Source: Rhynochetos jubatus (lineage: Eukaryota > Chordata > Aves > Eurypygiformes > Rhynochetidae). From it: DNA of 64,000 nucleotides. Within the stretch, counting starts at the first letter, position 1. Each line of letters opens with the position of its first letter. Location of the stretch: positions 9,561,501 to 9,625,500 of the forward strand of contig CM050656.1 in assembly GCA_027574665.1 (NCBI GenBank), in the 5' to 3' direction. The position numbers were made by a program, and so were the translations under genes. A model generated the notes under the pieces. That model saw only the letters and a program-made list of their open reading frames with translations, ran no database searches and was not told where the DNA came from. Positions 36,384 through 49,093 of this stretch are shown here, in pieces.

Positions 36384-38937
36384 TTTTGCAAGGAGCCGGT
36401 GATGTATTGTTTAATACTGTGCTGTTCATAGCCAGACACCGTGGCTCTAATAACAGCCAGGGTTAAGGCAATGATATAAATTGAAACTAAGGGGTTACGA
36501 GATGCCTTGTGGTCTTTGAAAAGCTGGGGGTGGAGGCGTTCGTGGGGCTGAGTTTGACAGTAGGAAAATAACAGTACAAAGCTCCTAACAAGTTTTTTGG
36601 AAGTTGCATTCAAAGTTTTCTCTCTATGCTGTTCAGGAATGGTGGTAGTGATAACCCTGACTGGTTGTGGAGTTTTATGTGCATTGGGTTTCTTGATAGC
36701 GTTTTTTATACAAGCACGTCTTAAAACTGAGAAACAGGATGAGTAGAGTGTCCCAAATATCTCTCTGGTGGTCTTAACCAACAGCTTCTTCTCCACCACT
36801 GTCGATCACTTCAGCTCCCTGTGAGGCCAACGCTGAGTGCTCCTCAAAAATCCCACCCACCCAGAGAGACAGAAATCAACGTGATGCAGTCTGTGGGCCA
36901 GTCTCGTGACACATTCAGTCATAGCCCAGAAAGCAGCACAGAAGAGAAATAAGAACTTGTACAGATGTAAGGTCTGAAAGAATGAGAGCACTCCACGAAC
37001 GAGGCCCAGGAAGCAGGAGGTGGCCTTGAGTCAGCCATGGCAGAGTCACAAGAATGAGGTTTGTGTTTAGTTGCCCAAAGAGAGAAAAAGACAAGGCCTA
37101 CGGGGAACAAACCCTGGAGAGAAGGCAATATTGAAAATAAACTAAGGATCTATGTTTCTGTCGCAGGCCTGACCCTTTGACTTCAGCAGAGCTGTACCAA
37201 ACAGAGCTTGGTTTTATGGACACAACTCCCATACAAATCTGGGCTGGAGTGCATGGGAGAGGCACATAGACAGCTGATTCAGCAACTTTGCCAGCTTTTT
37301 CACTTGGAATTGTTTGAGCACCTTTTCATTTTCCCTTTGGTCTTCAGGATGGGAATTTCAACATTGTTTAAAACCTTCTCAATCACGTCTCTGAAACTAA
37401 AACGTGGTATGAACTACAGGAAGGTGGTTTTGTAGAGCTTCTGTTCTAACCTGGAAAGCGGTGAATTCTCTTTGTGTGGGCCTGATCCAAAATCCATAGA
37501 AATTATTCTTAAATTTGCCATATACTTTCATAGAAATTGGACCAAATTGCAAAAGTTTCCTATTCCTCTGGCTCATTTCTGTGGACTTTTGCCCACTCAA
37601 TTTAAAAGAACAATTTATGTCATGAGAAACAAACCACTTTTGTTGTGTTTCTCTGTGTTTGGATTTTTTTGCTTAATGTTCTTTCCTTACCGTTACTGAC
37701 TGAGAAATGATGGATCTGACTTTTTTATTGTTTTACCGGGACATAAGAATGAAAAGATACTCAAATACTTGCTAAAATGAGTTTTCTCAGTCAACTTGAA
37801 AGTGAGGAGGTTGGTGTGAAAGATGCTCCATTTGGGTACTCAGAAGAAATGCAATGTCCGGTGTTTGATGACCAATTACTGTGCAGTGTCTGAGGCTTTG
37901 GCTCGGAAAGCAGCAATGCTGTGGCAGAAAATACCATGCTAATTGAACACAGCTCCTCTCCGTGACTGGTTCTTCCCACCTCCGTGCATCACAGCCCTTT
38001 GGGACATGGATTCATGAGGCTGTACCAAATGATTCATCTCTGTCTTCCTGTCACCCCTTCACAAGAAGGAAACACATTGTGTCTCTGTCTCCTCTTACCA
38101 AAAGGGATTTATCCAAACCCACATCAGGAAAGCTAACCCACATCTTCTAAACACAAGTTAGTGCCTTTACCACGGGGCATGAACTTCCTTTCTTTCTAGC
38201 TCCATTGCAAGTGAGACACGTTGACAGAGCTCTCATATGAATTATGCTGGAATAGCAGAAAAATTGTATGAGTGGTTGAGCTGAGGTAATAAGTGTTTGT
38301 TATCTGCATCTGTAAACCTCTGGCATTCAGTGTCTTGCGGTCTACTGGGATTTTCACAGCCTTCAGCACCACGGGTCCTCAGCACCCACTGCAGCTCTGG
38401 GCCACCTGTGCACTTTCGAGCGATGTTGCATGTTGGGGTCTGGTTGCAATATTACATGTGGGGAGTTTGTGCAAAACATGCCACCTGGTCGCAGCCTGCC
38501 TGGCCACGTTTCACAGTCAGCCCCAGCTCTGAAGCCCAAACACTGCCTGGGCAAGGGCAAGCATTGTCTCGCCAGCCTTTGTGTCTCTAGGATGAAGTCC
38601 TACGTGGATTCCTTCAGGGTTGAGTTTACTGGTCAGCCTTCCCTTCATGTCCTCTCTGCCTCATCACCTTTTTTCACAGGACTTGTAAGAGCATAATTGC
38701 TTAGAGACCTGTACCCTGTCCATCACCTGTTGCAAGAACAGGCAATAAATTCAGTAGCCTTAAACAAGAAGGCTGCAAAACTAACACAGGGACAAATGCA
38801 TTCTTGTCTCTTCAGGCTTCCAGTGCCTTATACACTTTATTTCAAGAGTAATGAAATATGGTGGAAATCATCCACTTTCTTTGGCAGAAATCATTCACTT
38901 CAGCAAAGACAAAAATGAAATAAACTCAGGAGTGTTC

Positions 38938-38990
38938 CTTCTTTTTCCTTTTTTTTTTTCCCTTGTGGGTTTTTTTTTTTTCTTTAAACC
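38938..38990 (+). repeat. T-rich low-complexity tract
   Basis: Two T runs of about a dozen bases each (near 38950 and 38970) are joined by 'cccttgtggg'. No retroposed gene body lies next to it on either side, so I do not call it a poly-A tail of a processed copy. Confidence 0.8.
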
Positions 38991-41900
38991 TTATTTAGTT
39001 AATCAAGCTTGTAGCTTGCATCATATTTTTGACAGCTTGTACTAATAACTTTGTACAGCCTGCAGGATAAATATCCACTAAAGGAAATGAGAGCGATCCT
39101 TTACATATCCTGTACATATGTCAAAAGTAGCCCGGGACCCTCCTGCCCAGCCTTTTGTGGGGGTACAACTATGGTGTTTCTTGTCTTGGATTTGGGGTTT
39201 GGCTTTTTCTCTTCCATCTTAATGTACTAACTCAGAAGTAATAAATATTTTAGAAAAAAGTGGGAGCGGCTCATTTAGGGTAAGATCTGACCATAAGCAT
39301 GTGTTGAATGGGCTTCAGTTTAAATGCCAGTGGTTGGGGTAGCAGCAGGCGGCGGCTGCAAGTCAAATCCTACAGCATCTACATGTTCCAGCCACAGTGG
39401 ACCTCAGTTAATGAGGCAAGTTTAGTAGGGGTTTAGCCTAGCCTCTGGGATTTCTGAAGCTACATTTAAGAACCCCCACTATGGAGAAAGGAAAGGTGTC
39501 TAAGTAAATGTGACACTCTGAAGGAAATACCTCCATCACCCATGAAAAGCTGTTAAAATTGGTACTTCTCAGTTTGTACCTTCAGTCAGTTTTTGTAATG
39601 TGTAGGCAAAGAATGTCGGAGTCCCTCACTTTCACGGTGTAATTGATGGTGTGCTCTAGCTTAGTGCAAATCCATCGGCTTGAAAGAGTTACTGCTAGAT
39701 AATAGTGAGAACCTGAAAAAATATCACCTGTAAATAACTGCTGTAAAGGCAGATGTTTGGAAACCTCAAGGAGGCAGAGTTCTGATTTAGCACAGCTCAA
39801 TTTCAGCCAAGCCAGTATTGGTCTGAGACGAGTTTTATTGACATGAAGCTGCTGCGGTGAATCCGGCTTCATTTCTCCTTGCTGACAGTGAAGCAATGTG
39901 TCTCTGAGTGGTAGGCTCTGTGTGTAAGTGGTGACATTCTTTACTTGAGCCTCTTCAAGGAAATGCTGAGTGCTACTAGGTTATATGGACCGGGTCCTTG
40001 CAAAGCTCTTCTGGTTCTAAGGTTTGACGTAATCTTCCTCTGAAAGGGTCAGATTGTGCTGCGCCACTGACCTCAAAGGGTACAAGACTGTAGCCTGGCT
40101 GAGAGTCTAGTTTGGGATGTGAATTGCCAAGTTTGCTATTAGGAATCTGTCATTATTGTGACTTAGCGTGATATTAATCAACAAAGTGATGGTACTGGGC
40201 AGCAGAGGATCTAGAATGTAATAATCGGTTGTTTAGTGCTTGTTAAATCAACTGTTGGAGGAAGATGAGCACTTCCTGAGCCTGGCCTTGCCATTTTCTA
40301 TTGAGTGAAACACATTTCCTAGTGTTTGTCTTTTTTAATTGAAAGCCATATAAGCCTTTTGGGAGGTAGTGGAGAGTCCAACAACTGTAGCTCTTTTAGA
40401 GAAAATAAATAAACTTTGTCATCTGTTGCAGCACTGTCACATTGGTTTCCATTTACCATTGAAAAAAAGAAAGAGTCTGAAGACTGTTTATTCCTATTAT
40501 TTTCCCTTGATTTGTTTCTTTCTGTGCTTGCATGTGTGGGTGGGTTTTTTAAACGTTTTGTCTTGCTTCATTTTGCAATTTTTTATGGCTCATTCTGATG
40601 TGTTACAGCTCATCTGGAGGCTGCGAGGCTGGAGTGCACGATGGTGGGCAGTGGTTAATTCTGCTTATAACTCAAACAGGTAGTAAGTGGGTAGGTTATA
40701 GTTTATGGAGTAGGAGGCAAACAGTAAAACTAAATGTTTGGGAATTTTTCAAAACGTCCAATGACCACAGTTCTTGTGTAGGAGGAGATGTCCTTCCCGT
40801 CCCTCTCCTCGCCCCATTTCTGAATGGGTTTGCAGGGCGGCTATGACTAAGGCTTTGCTAAACTGAAAGTGCCACAGCCTGGAATGATAATCAACAAAGA
40901 TGCGTGTTGTTATAAACACTCAATCATTTTCCTTCTTTCTTGTGGAGTTGTTATTAAGCCCAGAGGTTCAGAAGTTCAAAAATATAAAGGAATAATTTGT
41001 ACAAGAAAAGAAAGGAGTTTATTTCACAAGCCATTGATGCTTCCACTGGGAATTAGCAGTAGCTGTTAGAGTAGCCGGGGTCATACAGAGCAACCATGCA
41101 TTCTACTCCCACTTAGGAAACCCCTAAGTTTTAACTTTTTAACAGCCACAAGCTTAAGTTTCTGGCAATGAAAAGTGGAGGGAATGTTTGAGGAGCTCTT
41201 ATTAAAAAAATAAACTTCAAATGATGATTGACTCCCCTTTTATGTCTCTAGAATGGGGCCCATAAATCTCAACAGTTTTCTGTTCAATGGCTACTTGTTC
41301 TTCTTGGTTGGTGACAACTTTTATTTTAAGCGAGCTCAATTCTTAAATTAACCCTTGTGTTGACTCAGGCCTCCTTGTTTATCTTTGCTTTGACTCCCAT
41401 GGATGGAGAAAAGCTTAGCATATGGTAACAGATCCATTCCCATTTCATGGTTGACATGAGATGCGGGCATCTGTGTATCCCTGGAAGAGGAAGGAACCAG
41501 ATTTTGGGAAATCTGCTTCCAAAGAAAGCACTGAACTCACAGTTACCAAGACTTCTCTTTGCACTCTTGACATAGGATTTTGATAAGCAAATGAGCACTG
41601 AAGGTTTAACTCATTTCAGCACAAGTATTCAAATTCATATGTGGGCATTCAAACTCCCAGTCCCATCCAGTACAGATGGGTTCTGGCACTCCCTTCATCA
41701 TGCTGTTAATAGCAGCTATGAGGATACAGCTGTCCGGCGGTCCCTGAGCCTAGTAAGGAAATACCTAATAGAAACCCCATAAAAATCTCAAGCAGCATCA
41801 GCCACTGAACCTACCAGAAGACACAACTGGAAAATGAGTTGACGAGTAGGAGTGCTGTGCCTGTGGGTGTCCGTTAGCTCCCAAGTCCCTCTCACAGGTA

Positions 41901-44900
41901 TGCAAGCTCTGGGAGCCAGCAATACTCGTACTGCAGGGCCTGCCTGTGTGTGGCCAGCCAAATTTGGAAGCTCTATCTTCTATCTTTCTGTCAGTGACCT
42001 GTTATACAGTCCTGGGGCCTAATGCTTGTGTCAACATGAGGTTAGGTTTCATGGCATCCTGAGCAGAGCAGGAATGTCCTGGCTTATATTTGTCTCCCCG
42101 GGAGAGGGTGGGAGAGAAGCACTCAGCAGCTACTGGGCAATCTTTTGCCAGCTCTTGACAGGTAGTGATATAAATCAGGGACTTGAGCGGGACACGAAGG
42201 CAAGACCTTGCTACTCTGTTAAGATCCCTATCAGCCGTGATTAATTCAGTGCTATAGGTGGAAGGATAAATGTGGCTTCCTGTAATCTTAATTGTTTCCA
42301 CCAGCCTTTGAACTGATACATCCATCTGGTAGCATTTAGTTGTGAATGCAAAGGCTAAAACTATTGCCAAGACTGCATGGTGGGCAGCAGGACCAGTTCT
42401 GAGAAATGCTAGTGCCAGCTGGAAATTGGTCTCTTGGTCATGCAATACAGCTGAGGCAAGGGCATCCAAGCTAGTCCTGAATAGGTGCTTGCAATATCAC
42501 CTGGAAACTTTTAGGTGACAGGGCTTCTGAATGTATTAGAGAGGAGACTGTCAAATTGCCTTAAGATGGCTATGGATGGACTGAATACTTGATATGATGC
42601 TACAGGGACTTCTGCTCTGCCATTCCCAATGTTCTTATGACAAGTCCAAAGAGAAGACAATGTGACTGCTTTTCTTGAGCAACTCCCATTGTTACTGAAA
42701 GAGATTTTGTGGAACTTTCGCAGAACTAGTGTCTTCTTGCATCAGGAGCCCTTCCCCGCTCCCCCCTCCCAAGACTCTTGAATGGCTTAGGTCTGCAATC
42801 CTTGTGAGTAACTGACTCACGCATTCATCCATCTACCTTCACCACTGCGCACGGGGCTTGGCTTGGCTTTGACATTCTGGTGTACAAAGAATTCCCATGA
42901 TAATAACCTGAAAAATACCATGCTAGTTTTACTTCTTCTTTAACGTTGCCATGGACCCATGGGAAATTCTGAAAAGGGCAGCAATCTTGATATATTTGGT
43001 GGAGGGGTTGTGTTTTGAAAGCAGAAAGATCTTTGGCAAATGCAGCCTGCAAGGAACAGAACTAGCTTATTTCAGCTGACAGCTTTGGAGAAAACCAGCA
43101 TTGCTAAGTTTCAAATTAGTGTGGGTAGACACTAATAAGAAAATTTAGAGCTAGCAGTTCAGAGGGAATAGTTTATTGCTTTTTGGTTAATCCCTTTTCA
43201 GTTTCTATCAGCATAGAAAGAGCAGAGCTTGTTCTCTCAGTCATTTGTGCCCAAAGCAAAATGTGATGAAAACAAGCGAACTAAAATGTAATTTAGCTTC
43301 CTAAAAGCAAAGAGGAGAGGTCACCCCATCAGAAAATAAAAGCCAGAATTTGCAGTTTAAACAAGACTCCATGAAGCCTTTGTCTTAATAATGTTTGTAT
43401 CCTAATGCTTTGAATCCAGTAACTTCTAGTTACCAGAACTCAGTGAGCAATGTTTCCTGGGTAACTTCTTTTGCAATCTATTCAATTTCTGCATGTCTAT
43501 ATTAACTGTCTGACATTTTTGTCAGATGTATTCATGGTTTGGAGTAATTTACTGAATAATTCCAGACCTGCAGCTCATTTCTAAGTGGTCCTGAGCATTT
43601 GCTATTAAAATTCCAAGCTGAGTTTCTTAGAATTTGATAATTATATCTCAAAAACTGAGGAGCAATTAAATGACAAGCCCTTGTACAAAATATAAAACTG
43701 GGGCTAAATTCCCTGTCAAGTGACTTAGCAAAGGATGGTTGGGGCAAACTACACTGACCAACTTACATCTGCACAGAACCTGGTCTATCAAACCACCTGA
43801 GCCTACTCCCTTTCGCACCTACTTTAGGGAAGGTAAAAAGATCGTGAGCAGGGAAGAAATGCAGAACAGATGTTATCTTCCAAATGAGCTGATCCCCCAC
43901 AGGTTTGTGGAGGATGTCATTTCCTACCCCCTGCATCATCCCCTTCTCCTCTGGGGCATGCAGGCAGGGTTTCAGGGCTGTAAATCATCAGAACGATGCT
44001 AAATTACACCAACTGAGACTGGCTCTGAAACTCTGTGTGCCCCTAGGAGTTAGGCTGAAGAAGTTAAGTCAAGGCTGGAAGTGATCCTCTGTGCTCTGCT
44101 TAGTACCCACACTGCTGCTTTGGGGTTCCTTGTTGGATGCCTTCCCTGATGTCCTGAGGTAGAAGAGTGGGCTGAAGCCTCTGAGCTCAAGCTCTACGGT
44201 CTCAATTGTGCAAAAGGCTGATATTCATCTATGTTATTCCAGGGATACAGCAAAGAGATTTGCTTTGGGGAGCTGCCTTTTTTCACCTTGGGGTCTCCAG
44301 GACTGGTCTGAGCTGTGTCCCCACATACAATGTCTTCATTGGCTGTAGAATTTCTGGGAACTTTCCTGGTGAAGCACAGCTGTAAAGGGAACAACCTGCC
44401 GAATCTTATAGAGCGTTTCAGGGGACGGCAGTGTGTACTTGCTTACATGTTGGGTGTATGTACAGAGCAACGGTATTAACCAGGCAAGGAAAAAGAGGGG
44501 AGGAGGGAAGGATGTTTTCAGTTCTGTTTCTGCGAGTGCATCTAAGGAGTGAGGAGAGGTGGCTAAAGGGACAGAAGGTGAACCTGAGGTTTATCTCTTT
44601 TTCATGTATTTTCTCTGCTGTTTGTGTGGATCAGAATGGCACCTGAAAACAGTATTAAGTATCTCTTTTATTATTATTATTTATTCATATGGGGAAATAT
44701 CCTACCTTCAGGAATACTTAAAGCTGTGCAAAGAATATTCCCTTAGGTCCTTTCTTCCTAGTTAGAAGGAAAAAAAAGTAAAACACAGTATAACTTAAAT
44801 GAAGTACTTTCTTCATAATTTATATCGCTGTTTTACAGCAACATCTGATTTTTGGTTCTAGCCAGGAGACCAAAAATCTGTGAACCCCTTACCTGATTCC

Positions 44901-47900
44901 TTAGCAGCATGTCCTCCCTGGTTTTGACTGGAGTGGAGACTATTTAGCCTAGACTTGAAAAAGGTTCAGGCAATCTGGTCTCTTAGTCCCAGTGATGATG
45001 AAAATATAGCAGTTATAGCTGTCTCTTGAAAGATAACCTCCCATAATTCATAAACAACAGGATTACATTGAGGAGCCTAATATATAGTACAAAATAAAGT
45101 GCCTGAATTTATCATTCTGACCTTGAAAGCTAATGGAGTAGTTTGTTACAAATAATTAATTTTATAAATTTCTTCTATCTTGGCAACTTGACTGTGAATA
45201 GATTGCTGTTTCCTTGAAGCTGTTTGTTAGTTGGATGTATTTGCTGAATAATTGATGTAAATAACTCAGTGAATAGTAAGTAATTATTCTTGGCCTCCAT
45301 CTAGTTTGAAGGCGAGCGCTTGGCTACAAGTAGATGATATTACAAATTTGAGCTGCTGTGATTTGATGGGTAGGTCACCTTCTTTCCCTGGCTAGCTGAG
45401 TATTGAATAATCTTTATGCAACTCGCTTCCTCCAGGCAAAAATGTTGTAGGCTGCAACAGGACCGTAACACTACACAGGGCATATCAGCACTCCCCGGGC
45501 TGTAAGGGCAGCAGTGTTTGGATCTGATGTTGCCTCCTCTTCCCCTGGGCAGCCTTGCCTGTGTGCCCTGAGCTCTGAAGTCACTTCTTCTTTTGACTTG
45601 AGTATCTCTGCCTCTATATTTGTCCTTTGCTGCATTTCCCTCAGGCAGCTGAAGCAGGGGTTTCTGCATTTATTTCTTGTTAAACTCCTTTAACAAGGGG
45701 TTTATTAAACTCTTGTTTTCCCATCTGATCCCTTGGACAGAGGACCTGGGCGTGAGGTCCCTGGTTGCTTGCAGCAAGGGCAGCAGCTCCGTGGTGAAAC
45801 ACCCACGCATCAGCACGGTGTGTGGATTGGAAAGAGTGTTTTAAAGGGTCTGTTTTCGGGCCCCGCAGAGGGACCCTGGCGGGCTGCCTTTGAGGATCAC
45901 CATGGTGTAGCTCCAGTCTCACCCTCCCACAAAGTGCCTGCTTGTCTTCCTGGTGAATTATGATTGATCACCTTTGGTGCCCTTTCCCAGGCTTTGATAA
46001 AATGCGCCTCCAAGCAGTTGTCTGTAGGATTTCTGTGGCCATCTGTTGTTAACCAGGACTGTAGTGTCACTGCCTAATTGCACAGGATTTGCCAGAGGAG
46101 GAGGTGGCCTGGGGTGTGGGCTCTTCACTTACATGCTGCTTCTGCACCCGAAAACCCTCTTGCCATCAGCGGGACCATCAGGGTGAACCCTCATTTTTGG
46201 GCCTAGAGATGCTTGGGTCAATGCAGCATCCCTCTTCACAAAAATCATGCTGCTTGTGCTAGGCCCTTTCCCCTGATACTTTCAAGGAAATGAGCTTTTT
46301 GCTGTGACAGGCAGTGCGCTACGTGTCCCTTGTGCGGGCTCCCTCTCCCAGAGCTGCTGCATCAAATCAGCAAGGGCTGGAGCTGCTTCCAGTACTCCCC
46401 AAATTATGTGCTTCACAAGGTCTGCATTGTATCTCTCCAGCTGATCCTGGGGATATAATGGAATTTCTAGCAGGAAGGAGGGGTTGCCCTGGTGAGGCTG
46501 CTGGGGGATTGCCGTGCTCTCTAACAGCTGGCACGGGTGAGATCCTACCACCTGTCCCAATTGGTGACATGGGGGTTTTTTTTAAGTGAGGAAGACTGCA
46601 GATCAAGCCCTGTGTTTATTAACAGACATGGGCTGCCTCATGCTTGTTCACCAGTTCCCCCAATGGTAATACCCTTTTGCATTGTAAAATTAATTCAAAC
46701 TTAAGATAATGCTAAGCTAAAAATACCCAAAACCAACACAGAACAAGCACTTAGCCCTGCTGAGTTCAGCTCTCTGCTTCCTCTTGAAGGTTTCCTTGTC
46801 TTGTGCTGTTCCAAATCTCGGCTTTTCCTTTTGTATTTTTCTTTCCCTGCTGACCTCATGAGGACGCAGTCACCCTCAGGCTTAGGAAGCATTCCCTTTC
46901 CTACAGCTGCCCACTCTATCACGCTCACGTGGAGACTGGAAAACCGAGACAGTTGTTGCCCCAAAGTGTTTGTCCTTGGCCAGAGGTTGTAGTTCCATCC
47001 GGCTGCCGGAAAGTGCTCCCCGTCCTGATGGGCTGTGGTTTACACTCCAGCATGCTGACGTACATGGCAATTGGCACCTGTTTGTGCTGATACCCAGGGC
47101 TGGGAGTTGGAAATTCAGGATGTGTATCTTTATGTTCCCTTCAGCCGTTCTTGCTGCAGGAGCAGCAGTCTGGAAAAGGGCCATTGCTGGCATCGTGAGG
47201 TGTTAAGCTGGGATGGCTGAAGGAGTTAATCTGCTGCCTCGCTGTAATATAATAGAAAGAAAAACATGCCTGTGGGGCTAGTCCATTTTACTATGTAGCT
47301 TCAGCTGGTAATTAAAAAGAAACAGTTCAAAATTAAACGGTAATATGAATAAAACCCCAAATTAAATACACCCAGGACAGGTTGCATTTTTCAACGGGTG
47401 GATGCTTAGCATGTCCTGAAACCATGCTTTTGTAAAAAAAAATCTCAGGCTGGGTGCCTAAAACTGTGAGCTCCCCAAGCTCCCTTAGAGCTTTGCTTTT
47501 TGCTGTGAGGGTGCCCCTTTCATTGCATCTCACTCGTCACCAGGACTGACTGGTACGCTCCGCTCGGGGCATGTTCCCACATTCCTCCTGTTACGGTGAA
47601 GACAAAAAAGCAAAATCGAAACCCCAGATGGGCCCGGTAACAATTTTATTTGCGAGTCAAGAGCACAAATGTAGTTTCAGGTTCTTGGGAAGGATTTCAC
47701 ATGCCCCTTTTAAAGGTGATGATCCCAAAAGTGAGGACAATGTGCCCATTTAAGGTGGAGCAAAGTGATTGTGGGCACTGCCCTTCAGGTGTCCTACCAG
47801 GCATCAATTTGGGGGAATGCAACTGCTGAGCAAAGTAGCAGGCTGTGACCTTCTCTATATGTAGATCAGGCAGCTGGCTACTTTTAAATGGAGTGGTGCA

Positions 47901-47934
47901 GCCGAGCACTGTGATAATTTTGAGGTAAAGTCCT

Positions 47935-47989
47935 GGGGAGCAGGGAAGTGGGGGGGGGGGGGGGGGGGGGGGGGGGGAGCAGGGAAGTG
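47935..47989 (+). repeat. 16-nt direct repeat flanking the poly-G run
   Basis: GGGGAGCAGGGAAGTG is present without mismatch at 47935-47950 and 47974-47989. The two copies bracket the G run. Either the flank was duplicated together with the run, or the duplication is an assembly product. Confidence 0.9.
47950..47977 (+). repeat. Poly-G run, 28 G
   Basis: There are 28 uninterrupted G. Both edges carry the same 16-nt word (GGGGAGCAGGGAAGTG at 47935-47950 and 47974-47989), each overlapping the run by a few G. A run like this can fold as a G-quadruplex, is unstable in replication and is hard to sequence, so the exact length may be wrong. It also creates the proline-only stretch in a minus-strand open frame at 47697-48029, which is not a gene. 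Confidence 0.95.
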
Positions 47990-49065
47990 TGTGGGAAGGA
48001 GCGATAGGAGAAGAGGTATTTTCAACCACAACCTCCCCAGCTGGCAGGTTTCCAGAAGATGGAGAGTGTTGTCTGAAACAGGCTCACCCTCAGCTCCCCT
48101 CGCTTCTTACATTCTTTCCTAAAGTATGTTACTGGGCACTTTTGGGGGTTGCTGGACTTGTCTGGGATGGCTGCTCTTGTTTCAATGACACCTTTGGAGC
48201 AACATGCTACAGCCCCCGCAGCACCTCTCCTGGAGCGCTGCTGTTCTCCACAAACACTCTCGCCAACTTCTAGTGCCCACAAGACTCCTCACTTACATGG
48301 GGAGAGGGGTTTCCTTGGCATTCAGGCAGGATTTGGTTTCTGAATATAGAGAATTGGCTAGCATCCTGTGGGTGAGATGTCAATAGGAGATGGATTTTGT
48401 GGGGTTGGGTCCATTCATGTCCATTGAGCACCCCAGCATTTTCTCCCCATAATGGTCTTTCCAATATCTTTTATTCAAAAACGGAATGAGTCTGTTTAAT
48501 CTGTGACAGAGGAAGAACAGTTTAAAGTGAAGGGAGTGAAGAAAGAGGTAGAAGGAAGCAATTCACACCATCATGACTTGATTAAAATCTGGTATGGGAT
48601 GTTTAGGTTGCTGGTAGGCATGGGCATTGGTTTCATACACAGTGTTTTGTTGTCTAGCAAGTTAACAAGCTTCTAAGTCCTATAACTGAATAGCTGAGGT
48701 GAGTTCTGGGGAGAAGCCATTTTCTTCTCAACCACTCCTAGTTCAGCTATAAATAAGAAAGGGGAAAAAACCAACCACAACACCTGTCTCCCCTCAAGAG
48801 TGCAGTCTCATGCCAGCAGTATGACTTGATTTTACTGTCTCTTTACCTTTTTGCTGACATGATCTAACTGGTGGCACTTGGACCTGCAAGTCATCACTGC
48901 TGGGCAAGGTGTTGTTATGGGAATTTGTTGTACTTCAACCAAAAAAACACTTGTGGAAATGGACTGGTCAAAGAGTAACTCTTCTTCTGCAAACATTTAT
49001 CCTTTTAAGTAGGTTTAGTCATCAGTATTATTACTGAAGGATGGAAATTCCATATCAAAGCTCTT
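47990..49065. other. Segment between the G28 and C28 runs
   Basis: This 1.1 kb of ordinary unique sequence would form the loop if the two complementary runs paired. The first part (48000-48300) is somewhat GC-rich. I see no gene. Confidence 0.6.
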
Positions 49066-49093
49066 CCCCCCCCCCCCCCCCCCCCCCCCCCCC
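49066..49093 (+). repeat. Poly-C run, 28 C
   Basis: There are 28 uninterrupted C after 'aaagctctt' and before 'tttctgctaaatt'. It has the same length as the G run 1.1 kb upstream and is its complement. It could form an i-motif on + or a G-quadruplex on -. True length is uncertain, as for any homopolymer. Confidence 0.95.

Larger units (their letters stand above)
36003..47934. other. Non-coding unique sequence
   Basis: Contents are one G-quadruplex motif and a T-rich tract. Two minus-strand frames, 36305-36799 (164 codons) and 42002-42469 (155 codons), are the longest not caused by low complexity, but neither shows a domain I recognise. Confidence 0.6.

Noticed and set aside
36305-36799. 164-codon - strand open frame
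   Set aside because: No family is recognised, it overlaps a G-quadruplex motif, and no exon signals are seen.
38030-38180. Possible ancient SINE wording near 'cccacatcttctaaacac'
   Set aside because: It is loosely like the arm of an inverted MIR, but too few positions agree and the core is missing.
43739-44002. 87-codon + strand frame with mixed composition
   Set aside because: It looks protein-like in part (KIVSREEMQNRCYLPNEL), but I find no splice sites at sensible phase and no family match.
47697-48029. Open frame with a proline run on -
   Set aside because: The proline stretch is just the poly-G run read on the other strand.
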